Assembly (NCBI RefSeq): GCF_000420485.1
Contig: NZ_ATVA01000016.1
Location: forward strand, 2,501-66,500
Length of the DNA: 64,000 nucleotides
Direction: 5' to 3'
Origin: Paucidesulfovibrio longus DSM 6739
GTDB lineage: Bacteria; Desulfobacterota; Desulfovibrionia; Desulfovibrionales; Desulfovibrionaceae
The notes beneath the pieces were generated by a model, which saw only the letters and a list, made by a program, of their open reading frames with translations, had not been told where the DNA came from and did no database searches. Position numbers and translations under genes: made by a program. Positions 10,127 through 21,819 of the stretch are shown one piece after another (positions within the stretch are counted from its first letter, which is position 1; every line of letters starts with the position of its first letter).

Positions 10127-11575
10127 ATGGAATACGAAATCAAAGAATTGTCCCCGGTTAAACGGGAAATCTCGATCAAGGTCCCCGCGGAGGAGGTCAA
10201 CGCCGCCCTGGCCACCACGGTGGCGCTCTACAAGCGCGGACACGAAGTGCACGGGTTCCGCAAGGGCAAAGCCCCGGCTTCCGTCATCGAGGCCAAGTTC
10301 CGCGCCCAGATCTACGGCGAAGCCACCACGGACCTGATCAACTACCAGATCAACGAGATCATGGCGGAAATGGGCGTGCAGCCCGTGTCCCGCATCGACG
10401 TGGACGCCAAGGAACTCGTTCGCGACGAGGACTTCGTCTATACGATTTCCTTTGAGGCCGCTCCGGAAATCGACCTGCCCGAATATTCCTCCTTCGAGGT
10501 GGAAATGGACAAGGTCGAGGTGGACGAGGCCGAGATCGCCGAGGTCGAGAAGCGCATCCTCGAGAACGCCGCCGAGGTCAAGGTGGTCGAGGACGTGCGG
10601 CCCGGCAAGGACGGCGAGGTCGTCACCGTGAGCTTCGGAGCCTACGACGAGGACGGCAAGGTCGTGGACGGGATCAAGGCCGAGAGCTTCGACCTGACCC
10701 TGGGCAAGGGGCAGGCCCTGGAAGAGTTCGAGGAACTGCTCAAGACCCTCGAACCCGGCGCCATGGGCGAAAAGGAAATCACTTTCCCCGAAGATTTCAT
10801 CAATACCAACATCGCCGGCAAGAAGCTGACCATGAAGGCCACTGTCCACGCCGTCAAGGAGCGCATCGTTCCGGCCATGGACGACAAGGTCGCCAAGAAG
10901 GCCGGGTTCGATTCCGTCGAGACCATGCGCACCGCCATCGTGGAGTCCTACAAGAGCCAGCGCACCCAGCTCGCCAAGAGCAAGGCCCACAAGGAGCTGC
11001 TGGACAAGATGCTCGAAGGGCTCGACTTCGAGCTGCCGCCGAGCATGGTCGCCGACCGCATCGACCGCCTCGTGGCCGACCTGGAGCAGCGCCTGGACCG
11101 CCAGGGCAAGAGCCTGTCCTCCACGGGCAAGAGCCTCGACGAGCTGCGCGAGGAATACCGCACCCAGGCCGAGGAAGGCGTCCGCGCCGAGCTCTTCCTG
11201 CTGGCCGTGGCCCGCAAGGAGGCCTTTGAGGTCACGCCCCAGGAGATCGACATCGCCATCAGCCAGATGGCCATGCAGACCCGGCAGCCCTTCCACAACC
11301 TCAAGCAGTACTATGAGGAGCACGGTCTTGTCGTGCCCCTGCGCGACCGCCTTCTGGCCGACAAGGCCATGGAGTTCATCTTCGAGAACGCCAAGGTGAT
11401 CGAAGTGGACGCCCCGGCCGTCGAGGAAGAGGGCGGCGAAGAGTCCGAAGCCAAGGCCCCGGCCAAGAAGGCCGCAGCCAAGAAGGCTCCGGCCAAGAAG
11501 GCTCCTGCCAAGAAGCCCGCGGCCAAGAAGCCCGCCGCGAAAAAGTCCGCGGACGAGTCCGGGGATAAGGAATAA
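10127..11575 (+). CDS. tig: Trigger factor with Lys/Ala-rich C-terminal tail
   Basis: A ribosome-associated chaperone and peptidyl-prolyl isomerase that meets nascent chains at the exit tunnel. The N-terminal ribosome-binding domain has the signature GFRKGKAP (about residues 43-50), followed by the FKBP-type isomerase domain (about 155-240) and the helical C-domain. At 482 residues it is about 50 longer than the usual ~430. The excess is a tail (about 440-482) of AKKAPAKK-like repeats ending in acidic residues, resembling histone H1-type basic tails. It heads the tig-clpP-clpX-lon block. A GAGGAGG lies upstream at 10110-10116, rather far from the ATG. Confidence 0.96.
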   Translation: MEYEIKELSPVKREISIKVPAEEVNAALATTVALYKRGHEVHGFRKGKAPASVIEAKFRAQIYGEATTDLINYQINEIMAEMGVQPVSRIDVDAKELVRDEDFVYTISFEAAPEIDLPEYSSFEVEMDKVEVDEAEIAEVEKRILENAAEVKVVEDVRPGKDGEVVTVSFGAYDEDGKVVDGIKAESFDLTLGKGQALEEFEELLKTLEPGAMGEKEITFPEDFINTNIAGKKLTMKATVHAVKERIVPAMDDKVAKKAGFDSVETMRTAIVESYKSQRTQLAKSKAHKELLDKMLEGLDFELPPSMVADRIDRLVADLEQRLDRQGKSLSSTGKSLDELREEYRTQAEEGVRAELFLLAVARKEAFEVTPQEIDIAISQMAMQTRQPFHNLKQYYEEHGLVVPLRDRLLADKAMEFIFENAKVIEVDAPAVEEEGGEESEAKAPAKKAAAKKAPAKKAPAKKPAAKKPAAKKSADESGDKE

Positions 11576-11711
11576 CGAGGCGCTTGCCTCCCGGGGCGAA
11601 ATGCCCCATCATGCCGCTGTGAGCGTCGCGCCCGCCGCTCGCCTTTGGGCGGGCGGCGGGTAATGTTTCAGCGCCAGCCGCCGATACGTCTTCATAACGC
11701 AAGGAGAGGCC

Positions 11712-12314
11712 ATGCCCAGCGTACCCATCGTCATCGAGACCACCGGCCGCACCGAGCGCGCCTACGACATCTATTCCCGCCTGCTCAAGGACCGCATCGT
11801 GCTCCTGGGCAGCGCCGTGGACGATCATGTCGCCAGCCTGATCTGCGCCCAGCTCCTTTTCCTGGAATCGGAAAATCCGGAAAAAGAGATCTACATGTAC
11901 ATCAACTCGCCGGGCGGCGCCGTGACCGCGGGCCTGGCGATCTACGACACCATGCAGTACATCTCCGCTCCGGTGGCCACTCTCTGCATGGGCCAGGCCG
12001 CGAGCATGGGCGCCTTGCTGCTTTGTGCGGGCGCGCCCGGAATGCGCTACGCGCTGCCGCACAGCCGCATCCTCATCCACCAGCCCCTGGGCGGCGCCCA
12101 GGGACAGGCCACGGACATCGACATCCAGGCCCGCGAGATCTTGCGCATGCGCGAGGATCTCAACGGCATTCTGGCCCACCACACGGGTCAGGATCTGGAA
12201 AAAATCAAGCATGATACCGAGCGCGATTATTTTATGGGCGCCGAAGAAGCCAAGAAGTACGGCATCATTGACAGTATTATGGTTTCACGGGATCATGCCC
12301 CTGAGAAAAGCTAG
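11712..12314 (+). CDS. clpP: ATP-dependent Clp protease, proteolytic subunit
   Basis: A 200-residue serine protease that forms the 14-subunit chamber fed by ClpX (next gene) and ClpA (encoded at 38904-41252). The catalytic triad is visible: S98 in GQAASMGA, H123 in LIHQPLGG and D172. The oxyanion-loop sequence INSPGGAV is present. There is little propeptide ahead of VPIVIE. The gene has its own AAGGAGAGG site, is nine bases from clpX, and follows tig at a spacing of 136 bases that contains GC-rich hairpins but no T-run. Confidence 0.98.
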   Translation: MPSVPIVIETTGRTERAYDIYSRLLKDRIVLLGSAVDDHVASLICAQLLFLESENPEKEIYMYINSPGGAVTAGLAIYDTMQYISAPVATLCMGQAASMGALLLCAGAPGMRYALPHSRILIHQPLGGAQGQATDIDIQAREILRMREDLNGILAHHTGQDLEKIKHDTERDYFMGAEEAKKYGIIDSIMVSRDHAPEKS

Positions 12315-12323
12315 GGAGCGCTC

Positions 12324-13571
12324 ATGAGCAGAAAGAACGATACCACAGAGCTGTGCTGCTCCTTCTGCAGCAAGGCGCAATCCGAGGTGCAGCGGCTGAT
12401 CGCCGGGCCGGATGTCTACATCTGCGACGAATGCGTCGCGCTGTGCAACGACATCATGGCCCAGGAGCACGTCCAGGAAGAGTTCGAGGACGGCCGGCTC
12501 CTGCCTCCGCAGGAAATCAAGGCCCTGCTCGAACAGTACGTGATCGGCCAGGATCAGGCCAAGAAGATCCTCTCCGTGGCCGTGCACAACCATTACAAGC
12601 GCGTGTTCTACGCCTCGTCCGCCGGCAAGGACGACGTGGAACTTGACAAGTCCAACATTCTGCTGATCGGCCCCACGGGTTCCGGCAAAACGCTGCTGGC
12701 CCAGACCCTGGCCCGCGTGCTCAAGGTTCCCTTCGCCATCGCCGACGCCACCACGCTCACCGAGGCGGGCTACGTGGGCGAGGACGTGGAGAACATCCTC
12801 GTGCAGCTCCTGCAGAACGCGGACTACGACATCGAAGCGGCCTCGCGCGGGATCATCTACATCGACGAGATCGACAAGATTTCCCGCAAGGGCGACAGCC
12901 CGTCCATCACCCGCGATGTTTCGGGCGAAGGCGTGCAGCAGGCGCTCTTGAAGATCATCGAGGGCACCCAGGCGAACATTCCTCCCAAGGGCGGGCGCAA
13001 GCACCCCCAGCAGGAATTCATCCGCATGGACACGTCCAACATCCTCTTCATCCTGGGCGGAGCGTTCATCGGACTGGAAGGCATCGTGCAGCAGCGCATG
13101 CAGGGGTCGGCCATGGGCTTCGGCGCCAAGGTGGAGACCAAGAGCAAGGCCTCCACGAGCGAGCTGCTGGCCGGAGTGGAACCCAACGATCTGGTCAAGT
13201 TCGGCCTCATTCCGGAATTCGTCGGCCGCATTCCCGTGATCACCTCTCTGGAGGAGCTCACCGAGGAAGACCTCGTCCGCATCCTGGTGGAGCCGCGCAA
13301 CGCCCTGAGCAAGCAGTACAAGAAGCTGTTCAGCCTGGACGACGTGACCCTGCGCTTCACGGACAACGCGCTCAAGGCCATCGCCAAGCGGGCCATCGAG
13401 CGCAAGACGGGCGCGCGCGGCCTGCGCAACGTCCTTGAGAGCGTGATGCTGGAGATCATGTACCAGCTGCCGTCCCTGGAGGGCGTCAAGGAGTGCGTGA
13501 TCAACCAGGCCGTGGTCGAGAAGAAGGTGGATCCCCTGCTGATCTACCAGCAGGAAGTGAAGAGCGCCTGA
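12324..13571 (+). CDS. clpX: Clp protease ATP-binding subunit ClpX
   Basis: A 415-residue AAA+ unfoldase partner of ClpP. The N-terminal C4 zinc domain has C12-x2-C15 and C34-x2-C37. Walker A GPTGSGKT is at 116-123 and Walker [10 protein letters not shown] at about 177-185. The ClpP-contacting loop region and the sensor-2 segment ([12 protein letters not shown]) are conserved. Start and length are normal for the family. It is expected to be co-transcribed with clpP, and a small hairpin (13636-13658) follows. Confidence 0.98.
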   Translation: MSRKNDTTELCCSFCSKAQSEVQRLIAGPDVYICDECVALCNDIMAQEHVQEEFEDGRLLPPQEIKALLEQYVIGQDQAKKILSVAVHNHYKRVFYASSAGKDDVELDKSNILLIGPTGSGKTLLAQTLARVLKVPFAIADATTLTEAGYVGEDVENILVQLLQNADYDIEAASRGIIYIDEIDKISRKGDSPSITRDVSGEGVQQALLKIIEGTQANIPPKGGRKHPQQEFIRMDTSNILFILGGAFIGLEGIVQQRMQGSAMGFGAKVETKSKASTSELLAGVEPNDLVKFGLIPEFVGRIPVITSLEELTEEDLVRILVEPRNALSKQYKKLFSLDDVTLRFTDNALKAIAKRAIERKTGARGLRNVLESVMLEIMYQLPSLEGVKECVINQAVVEKKVDPLLIYQQEVKSA

Positions 13572-13635
13572 TGTCGGCGACAAGCCGGTATTCCGGCAAT
13601 TGACATCCTGCGTTCCGGTATTACTTGAAATGAAC

Positions 13636-13664
13636 TCCGCTCCGATTCCCGGAGCGGACGTTTA
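13636..13664 (+). terminator. Weak hairpin between clpX and lon
   Basis: A 9-bp stem (tccgctccg 13636-13644 with cggagcgga 13650-13658) is followed by cgttta. The T-run is poor, so it may only partly stop clpX transcripts before lon. Just upstream is ttgaca (13600-13605) and a cttgaaa motif (13624-13630), but no matching -10 is convincing. Confidence 0.4.
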
Positions 13665-13682
13665 TGCCTTACGGAGGAACGC

Positions 13683-16139
<2,457 letters not shown>

Positions 16140-16164
16140 CTGCGCGGACGTAAATGAAATGACG

Positions 16165-16196
16165 ACGGCCCGGAGGAGACTCCGGGCCGTTTTTTT
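16165..16196 (+). terminator. Intrinsic terminator after lon
   Basis: A 10-bp perfect stem (acggcccgga 16165-16174 with tccgggccgt 16181-16190), loop GGAGAC, is followed by a run of seven T residues. Confidence 0.95.
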
Positions 16197-16260
16197 ATGC
16201 GTATTCCGCGCTTCGGGACGGAGTCTTCGGTTCGGGCCAGGCGGGATGGTCGAAACGGTT

Positions 16261-16833
16261 TCAGACGTGACGATTCAGGCGCGGCGCGCCTCCGGAAAGC
16301 GCTTCGGATCCGGGCGAGGACAGCGCCCGTCCGGATGCGGCGTAGCCCGACACCGGTCCCGTTGGGGTGGGAAGGCCGCCGCTTTCGATCAAGGCAAGAT
16401 AGCTGGCGGCCGCATTGTTCAACGGCCCGGCCAGGGTGCCTTCCCCCTGGATCTGCTTCTCCTTGGGCAGGGTCGCGCCTGCGACGCGTTCCTGGATCAG
16501 AAACGGCGATTCCACCGCCAGGGTGTCCTGTTCCTTGTCCTGGTCCCTGTGTTTCAGCGGGAGCTTGGCTGTGGCGGCGGCCAGACTTCGCCGGGGGCGT
16601 TTCCCCGTGATCTTCGCGATTTCGTTCTCGATTTCCCGGATGCGTCCGCGCTGCTCGTCGCTGGGCTGCCCGTCGGTCTCTGCAAGCAGGTCCATCATCT
16701 TGTTCGTGAGTTCCTCAAGGCGCTTCAGCTCATCCTCGGACAGTTGCCTGGTTCCGATGCCGGGCAGGCCCGAACCGGACTGGCCGAGACGGCCGGTGCT
16801 CAAAGAGGACTGGCTGGTGTCGATGACGCTCAT
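16261..16833 (-). CDS. Protein of unknown function
   Basis: A 190-residue protein that I cannot place. Its N-terminus is Ser/Gly/Thr-rich. The middle is helical and charged ([20 protein letters not shown], about 31-50), and the C-terminus is Gly/Ser/Pro-rich and low in structure. No signal peptide or transmembrane segment is visible. The start at 16833 was chosen for the GGAGGG directly upstream on the minus strand. A longer frame continues upstream but without support. Such short helical, disordered-tail proteins are sometimes secretion or envelope accessory factors, but nothing here proves it. Confidence 0.6.
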   Translation of the reverse strand: MSVIDTSQSSLSTGRLGQSGSGLPGIGTRQLSEDELKRLEELTNKMMDLLAETDGQPSDEQRGRIREIENEIAKITGKRPRRSLAAATAKLPLKHRDQDKEQDTLAVESPFLIQERVAGATLPKEKQIQGEGTLAGPLNNAAASYLALIESGGLPTPTGPVSGYAASGRALSSPGSEALSGGAPRLNRHV

Positions 16834-17126
16834 GATTTCCCTCCGGAATAATTCTCCTTCAGTTATCGTAAGCAAGATTAATGCCTTGGGCGACGCAAAA
16901 ATATCTGTGGGCGCGCGGCGAAGTCGGATGGATCCGGAAGGCCCCGGATGGCAGGGGAAATCAAAGGGACGGAGCCGAAACGAGCGCCGAGGCCGCCAAG
17001 GGGCATCCGGAAAAAAGTCCCCATGCACCGGGCAAACGACTATGACCAGGCGCGCAGGAGGCTTTGTTCTGCTCCTGAGTTCGACGGGATGGGATCGGGA
17101 GCGGGGAGACAAGGCGGGGGAAGAAT
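16834..17126. other. Intergenic stretch without recognised gene
   Basis: It separates two minus-strand genes and must hold the promoter of the 16261-16833 gene. The AT-richer part (about 16845-16910) is the likely location, but I could not define a convincing -35/-10 pair. Small open frames on both strands look like chance. Confidence 0.5.
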
Positions 17127-17160
17127 GGAAAAAGGGCGGGAGGCATTGCCTCCCGCCCTT
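17127..17160 (-). terminator. Intrinsic terminator of the M23 peptidase gene (minus strand)
   Basis: Read on the minus strand, gggcgggaggc and gcctcccgccc pair (arms 17134-17144 and about 17148-17158) and are followed by ttttt (17129-17133). It lies 29 bases after the peptidase stop codon. Confidence 0.9.
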
Positions 17161-17188
17161 CAAATGCCGGAGCCTGATGAGGCGGCGG

Positions 17189-18526
17189 CTACTGGGTTGC
17201 CTGGGATTCGAGCTTGGGCGTGATGTTGTGGGCGATCCAGCCGGCGTCCCACCATTCGCGGGGCTGCACGGGCAGGCCCGAAACGAGCATGCCGAAGTGC
17301 AGGTGGTCGCCGCCGGCGAGCCCTGTGGTCCCGGAAAGGCCGACCTGCTGGCCTTTGTTGACCATGTCTCCGAGGTTCACGTCGATGCGGCTGAGGTGCG
17401 CGTAGATGCTTTGCAGGCCCAGTCCGTGGTCGATGATGACGCATTCGCCGTAGATGCCGAGAAATGCGGCATAGACCACCTTGCCGTCGTTGGCCGCCTC
17501 GATGGGACTGTTTTGGCGGTTGGCGATGTCCACGCCAAGGTGGGTCTGATTGTCCACGGCCACGCCGTTGTAGTAGTAGTCGCGGTTGTCGCCGAAGTTG
17601 GCGGTGGTGGCCCCGGCCGCGCGCAGGAAGGAGCCGCTCCAGAGGGGCGCGGGCGCGGTTTCCAGGCCGATTTCGCGCAGCTGGTCGCGGTTTTGCGTGC
17701 GCAGCTCGTTGTTGATCTTGATGTAGCGGCCCAAGGGATCCGTTTCCGGGTCATTGGGGAAGACCCGCTTGAACAGCTCGCCTTTGCTGACCAGGAAGCT
17801 CTCGGGAAGATTCAGGCGGTCCTGCCGAAAGTGCTTCGCGTTGGCGTGCTGGGGCAGGGCGCGGGTGGTTTTGTTTCCGGCCAGGTCCACGGCCCGGATC
17901 ACCGGGGAGAATTGCGCGGGCGCCACGTCCCAGGGCATGCCGAGGAGGCAGAGATAGGTTCCGTTTTCCTGGCGGTAGGCCGGGAAGAACCAGTCGCCGA
18001 CCTCGACGCCGCACTCGCGCAGATCTTCGTTGACCTCGAAGGCGACCAAGGCGCTGCCGCCCTGGTTGATGTTGTGCTGCGTGCTGATCATGTTGATGCG
18101 CGGGGACTTGGTGTCCAGGATCAGCGTGACCCGGCTTTCCTTGGAGCCCGAGAACAGGAAGAAGCCGTGGTCGTCGGCGCGGGCGGCCACTTCGATGGGA
18201 CCGTCGGCCAGGGGTTGTCCCTTGAGCTGAATGCTTTCCTGGTGGCTGCGCTGGGCCGAGGGGAAGGACTTGTCCACGCTGAAGCGGTCCTTGCCGTCCT
18301 GCAGGACACGCACGCTGAGGCGTTTCAGCCCGACGCCCTCGTCCATGGCCGTGATCGTGATGACGGAGTCCGCGTTCAGATAGCCCTGTTCCGGGGCGAT
18401 GGTCAGAGCGGGCGGGGTGGTGTCGCGCAGGACGTACCACGCCGCAGCGGCGAGCGCGGCAAAGAGGAGAACCAGAATGATGATGCGCCCGTTTTTCTTG
18501 GCGGGCTTGCGATTGAGTGTCGTCAT
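17189..18526 (-). CDS. Membrane-anchored M23 (LytM-type) metallopeptidase
   Basis: A 445-residue envelope protein. Residues about 15-37 form an N-terminal membrane anchor (IIILVLLFAALAAAAWYVL), placing the rest in the periplasm. The middle (about 40-290) is beta-rich and may be Ig-like. The C-terminal M23 domain has a complete zinc site: H329 and D333 in THLGVDIA, and H408 and H410 in GGDHLHFGM. Family members cut peptidoglycan cross-bridges or activate amidases. With all ligands present, this one is probably an active hydrolase. The ATG at 18526 was preferred to a GTG two codons earlier because GGGAG sits at the right distance. Confidence 0.9.
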   Translation of the reverse strand: MTTLNRKPAKKNGRIIILVLLFAALAAAAWYVLRDTTPPALTIAPEQGYLNADSVITITAMDEGVGLKRLSVRVLQDGKDRFSVDKSFPSAQRSHQESIQLKGQPLADGPIEVAARADDHGFFLFSGSKESRVTLILDTKSPRINMISTQHNINQGGSALVAFEVNEDLRECGVEVGDWFFPAYRQENGTYLCLLGMPWDVAPAQFSPVIRAVDLAGNKTTRALPQHANAKHFRQDRLNLPESFLVSKGELFKRVFPNDPETDPLGRYIKINNELRTQNRDQLREIGLETAPAPLWSGSFLRAAGATTANFGDNRDYYYNGVAVDNQTHLGVDIANRQNSPIEAANDGKVVYAAFLGIYGECVIIDHGLGLQSIYAHLSRIDVNLGDMVNKGQQVGLSGTTGLAGGDHLHFGMLVSGLPVQPREWWDAGWIAHNITPKLESQATQ

Positions 18527-18578
18527 GCTCACTCCCGTGTATGTCTTCTAGAATTTGTCTACATTCAAACGTCGAAGG

Positions 18579-18648
18579 GAACAAGCCCCGAAGGGGGCTT
18601 TGCGGAAAAAGAGTGTCCGGAAGCGTTCCGCAATTGGTGGGAACGCTT
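18579..18648 (-). terminator. Two tandem hairpins downstream of the CBS gene (minus strand)
   Basis: On the minus strand a 9-bp stem (18621-18629 with 18640-18648) is followed a few bases later by ctcttttt. A second hairpin (aagcccc/ggggctt, about 18583-18600) then follows. Neither has a T-run in the ideal place, but together they probably end the CBS transcript before the peptidase gene. Confidence 0.45.
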
Positions 18649-18662
18649 GGGGAGGGAGGGGA

Positions 18663-19091
18663 TCAGGCGTCGTTGTCGAGTGCTTCGAGCAGCTGGATGG
18701 TCAGCTTGAGAAAGTCTGCTTCAGTGATGATGCCCACAAGCTTTCCTTTTTCCACTACGGGCAGGCAGCCGTACTTGTGGTTCAGGAGCACCTTGGCCGC
18801 GTCTCCGAGGTGTTCATCCGGCGAGATGGATTTGAGGTCGGTGCGCATGATCTCCTGGATCGGAATGCCGGAATCGATTTCGCGCTGGGTGTCCGGGTCC
18901 ACTTCCGCAAGATGCGAGATGGTCGCCGAGAGCAGGTCGCGGTGGGTGATCAGCCCGATGAAGGTGTTGTCGGCCGTGACGATGGGGATATGCCGGATGC
19001 GCTGCATCTGCATCATTTCCCGCGCGCTGTGCAAGGTGTCCGTTTCCCTGAGGGAAAACACCGGCGAAGACATCATATCTTTGACTTTCAT
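18663..19091 (-). CDS. CBS-domain pair protein
   Basis: A 142-residue cytoplasmic protein made only of two CBS repeats (about 1-58 and 75-135). It begins MKVKDMMSSPVFSLRETDT and contains the repeat signatures RHIPIVTADNTFIGLITHRDLL and GCLPVVEKGKLVGIITEADFL. Stand-alone CBS pairs bind adenine nucleotides and act as energy sensors for partner enzymes or channels, and the partner here is unknown. The start has GGAGGGG five bases upstream. It is divergent from pcm, with a plausible promoter at 19133-19161. Confidence 0.93.
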   Translation of the reverse strand: MKVKDMMSSPVFSLRETDTLHSAREMMQMQRIRHIPIVTADNTFIGLITHRDLLSATISHLAEVDPDTQREIDSGIPIQEIMRTDLKSISPDEHLGDAAKVLLNHKYGCLPVVEKGKLVGIITEADFLKLTIQLLEALDNDA

Positions 19092-19132
19092 TACCCCTCC
19101 GCAGCTTAATCATCCTGTAATAATTGATAAAA

Positions 19133-19161
19133 ATCATTTCATACTTGTTTGGGTTTGTCAA
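19133..19161 (-). promoter_or_regulatory. Promoter for the CBS-domain gene (minus strand)
   Basis: Minus-strand TTGACA (19156-19161) and AATGAT (19133-19138) are separated by 17 bases. The region is notably AT-rich compared with its surroundings. The -10 is weak, so the assignment is tentative. Confidence 0.5.
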
Positions 19162-19257
19162 TGGATATTTGCCTGGAGTGCGCGTCTCGGTTGACTTGGC
19201 CTCGAAAATCTGGTCATCCATCCGCCTGGATAGCGTGCCGAAACCGTTGGAGGCAAA

Positions 19258-19902
19258 TTGCGGGTCGATCCCAAACGAACCCGGGAACGCATGGTGCGGG
19301 AGCAGTTGGAAGGTCGGGGCGTCAGCGACCCCGCCGTGCTGTCCGCCATGCGTGAGATTCCCCGTCACATCTTCGTGGAAGAGGCGCTCGCCGCCAAGGC
19401 CTATCTGGACTGCCCGCTGCCCATCGGCGAGGGACAGACCATTTCCCAGCCTTACGTGGTGGCGCTGATGACCGAGGTGCTCCAGGTTCGGCCCGGCATG
19501 CGGGTGCTGGAGATCGGCACCGGTTCCGGATATCAGGCCACCGTTCTTGCCCGCATGGGCGCCGATGTTTATACTGTCGAAAGGATCAAGTCGCTTTTCT
19601 TCGCCGCGCGGCAGCGTTTTTTGGATATGCGCCTGTTCAGCGTGCGCTGCAAGCTGGACGACGGCACCCTGGGCTGGCCGGACGAAGCCCCCTTTGACCG
19701 CATCATGGTCACGGCGGGCGGCCCGAATCTGCCGGAGCCGTTGCTGGAGCAGCTCGGCGACCCGGGACGGCTGGTCATTCCCGTGGGCGTATCGCGCGGG
19801 AACCAGAACTTGCTTCTCGTGGAAAAGCAGGACGGCGAGGTGCGAAAGACCGACCTCGGAGGCGTGAGCTTCGTTGATCTGGTGGGCGCCCACGGCTGGT
19901 AG
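19258..19902 (+). CDS. pcm: Protein-L-isoaspartate O-methyltransferase
   Basis: A 214-residue cytoplasmic enzyme that methylates isoaspartyl residues with SAM so that damaged proteins can be repaired. The SAM site is [16 protein letters not shown] (about 82-97). The family blocks [17 protein letters not shown] and [12 protein letters not shown] are intact. The start is a TTG at 19258, supported by GGAGG (19249-19253); no ATG lies at a suitable place. The protein-repair role suits the nearby protease block, although the genes are not one operon. Confidence 0.95.
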   Translation: MRVDPKRTRERMVREQLEGRGVSDPAVLSAMREIPRHIFVEEALAAKAYLDCPLPIGEGQTISQPYVVALMTEVLQVRPGMRVLEIGTGSGYQATVLARMGADVYTVERIKSLFFAARQRFLDMRLFSVRCKLDDGTLGWPDEAPFDRIMVTAGGPNLPEPLLEQLGDPGRLVIPVGVSRGNQNLLLVEKQDGEVRKTDLGGVSFVDLVGAHGW

Positions 19903-19956
19903 GTCGTTTCGCGTTCGATCATGAACCCCGCCGCAGGGCGGGACAAGGAGTATACA

Positions 19957-20847
19957 ATGGGTTCGTGTTCTTCTGGAGGCTCCTGCCCCTCGGCGGGCAA
20001 GGACGGCGGCAGCGCCAAGCTCAAGATTCAGGACGGGTTGATTTCCTCGACCCTGGCCAAGATCAAATACAAACTCTTCATCATGTCCGGCAAGGGCGGG
20101 GTGGGCAAAAGCTCCATCTCCGTCAACCTCGCCGCGGCCCTGGCCCGCAAGGGATTCAAGGTCGGGCTCATGGACGTGGACATCCACGGCCCCAGCGTGC
20201 CCACCCTGATGGGCCTCAAGGGCCTGCTCGACGTGGATCGCGGGTCGCTGATCATGCCCAAGGCCTATTCCGAAAATCTCCACGTGGTCTCCATGGAATC
20301 CCTGCTCAAGGATCCGGACCAGGCGGTGCTCTGGCGCGGGCCCATGAAGACCTCGGCCATCCGGCAGTTCATTTCCGACGTGCAGTGGGGCGAGCTGGAC
20401 TTCCTGGTCGTCGATTCCCCTCCGGGCACCGGCGACGAGCCCATGACCGTGCTCAAGACCATTCCTGAGGCCCTCTGCGTGGTCGTGACCACGCCGCAGG
20501 AGGTTTCTCTGGCCGACGTGCGCAAGTCCATCAATTTCCTTCAGTACGCCAAGGCCAACATCCTGGGCGTGGTGGAAAACATGAGCGGCTTGATCTGCCC
20601 GCATTGCCGCGAGCGCATCGACCTCTTCAAGCGCGGAGGCGGCAAGGAGCTTGCCGAGAAATACGGCCTGGACTTTCTGGGTGCGGTTCCCCTTGATCCC
20701 GCCACCGTGGTGGCCGGCGACCTCGGAACTCCCGTGGTCCTGCTGGACGAGGAAACGCCGGCCAAGACGGCGTTGCTGGAACTGGGCGACCGTGTCGCCG
20801 AAGCCGCGTTCAAGAGCCTCGAGGCCGCAAGCTCGGTCCATAATTAG
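19957..20847 (+). CDS. mrp: Mrp/ApbC-type P-loop ATPase (iron-sulfur cluster carrier)
   Basis: A 296-residue Mrp/NBP35 ATPase that carries 4Fe-4S clusters to target enzymes. It has the deviant Walker A SGKGGVGKSS (44-53), a switch region with DVDIHGPSVPTLMG, and the C-terminal cluster-binding CPHC motif (about 208-211). The N-terminus has two extra cysteines (C4, C10) in a Gly/Ser-rich leader. The start at 19957 was chosen over an ATG at 19921 because AAGGAG (19945-19950) sits six bases before it. The MetI-like domain found in some Mrp proteins is absent. Abundant Fe-S proteins make this important in an anaerobe. Confidence 0.93.
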   Translation: MGSCSSGGSCPSAGKDGGSAKLKIQDGLISSTLAKIKYKLFIMSGKGGVGKSSISVNLAAALARKGFKVGLMDVDIHGPSVPTLMGLKGLLDVDRGSLIMPKAYSENLHVVSMESLLKDPDQAVLWRGPMKTSAIRQFISDVQWGELDFLVVDSPPGTGDEPMTVLKTIPEALCVVVTTPQEVSLADVRKSINFLQYAKANILGVVENMSGLICPHCRERIDLFKRGGGKELAEKYGLDFLGAVPLDPATVVAGDLGTPVVLLDEETPAKTALLELGDRVAEAAFKSLEAASSVHN

Positions 20848-20951
20848 GCTGCGCTCCGGGGCCTGCTTGCGGGTTTCGGGCGTCGTCCGTCCGTTTCGGG
20901 CCGCGCCGCTGGGGGCGGTCCGAGGCGGCGCACCAGAAGGAGCCTTTGCGG

Positions 20952-21509
20952 ATGTTCAATCTGCCCAACTCGCTGACCCTCGGTCGTGTGGCGGCTGTCC
21001 CGCTGATCGTGCTGCTGATGTATTTTCCGGGCGCGATCACGGCGTGGCTTGCCACATTGGTTTTCATCGCGGCCTGCCTCACCGACATGCTCGACGGCAT
21101 GCTGGCGCGGCGGCGGAAAGAAGTCACGAGCATGGGCAAATTCCTCGATCCGCTGGCGGACAAGCTCCTGATCTGCTCCGTGCTGGTCATGCTCGTGCAG
21201 CAGGGGCGCGCTCCGGCCTGGGTGGTCATCCTGATCATCGGCCGCGAGCTGGCCGTGACCGGAATGCGGGCCATCGCCGCGGAGCGCGGGCTGGTCGTGG
21301 CTGCGGACAAATACGGCAAGCTCAAGACCGTGCTCCAGATCGTGGCCCTGGTGCCCCTGATCTACGGCCGGGACTTTTTCGGGCTGGATTTCCTGCGAAT
21401 CGGGACGTTCCTGCTCTATGCGGCCCTGGTCCTGACCGTGTTTTCGGGCTGGAACTATCTGTACAACTTCTATGCAAACCTGCTACACGGACAGGAAAGG
21501 GAAGGCTGA
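20952..21509 (+). CDS. pgsA: CDP-diacylglycerol-glycerol-3-phosphate 3-phosphatidyltransferase
   Basis: A 185-residue integral membrane enzyme making phosphatidylglycerol phosphate. The CDP-alcohol phosphotransferase motif D-G-x2-A-R-x8-G-x3-D-x3-D is intact (DGMLARRRKEVTSMGKFLD, then PLADK). Several transmembrane helices are evident. NSLTLGR at the N-terminus is typical of PgsA. The ATG at 20952 was preferred to a TTG two codons earlier because of AGGAG at 20938-20942. It starts a run of closely spaced plus-strand genes up to about 22933. Confidence 0.94.
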   Translation: MFNLPNSLTLGRVAAVPLIVLLMYFPGAITAWLATLVFIAACLTDMLDGMLARRRKEVTSMGKFLDPLADKLLICSVLVMLVQQGRAPAWVVILIIGRELAVTGMRAIAAERGLVVAADKYGKLKTVLQIVALVPLIYGRDFFGLDFLRIGTFLLYAALVLTVFSGWNYLYNFYANLLHGQEREG

Positions 21510-21534
21510 CAAAGTCTAATCCGGGTAGGCGTTC

Positions 21535-21813
21535 ATGCAGGAAACCAAGACCGTGAACCGCGTCATCCGCATCACCAATTGCCTGAAGACGATTCTTGAG
21601 CTCGAACCGGAGCTCCGGAAGCTTGATCTCGGCGCCAGTCTGCTGGACGAGTTCGACTTTCTGAAGCGTTTTCTGGAGAAGGTGGATCATATGCAGCTCT
21701 CCGAGGATGAGGTGGAGCGCATCGAACGCGCCACGGCCAAGTTTCTTGAGGAACTCCGGCTGCCGTTTTCGCAGTTCATGGAAAAGCGATCCGGTTCCGA
21801 CCGTCTGCAGTGA
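21535..21813 (+). CDS. Small helical protein of unknown function
   Basis: A 92-residue, charged, all-helical protein with no cysteine pair, signal peptide or membrane segment. I do not recognise a family. It lies 25 bases after pgsA and six bases before the ftsB-like gene, so it is almost certainly part of that operon. Its ribosome site is weak (gggtagg). Codon use matches its neighbours, which supports it as a real gene. Confidence 0.72.
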   Translation: MQETKTVNRVIRITNCLKTILELEPELRKLDLGASLLDEFDFLKRFLEKVDHMQLSEDEVERIERATAKFLEELRLPFSQFMEKRSGSDRLQ

Positions 21814-21819
21814 GGTCTC

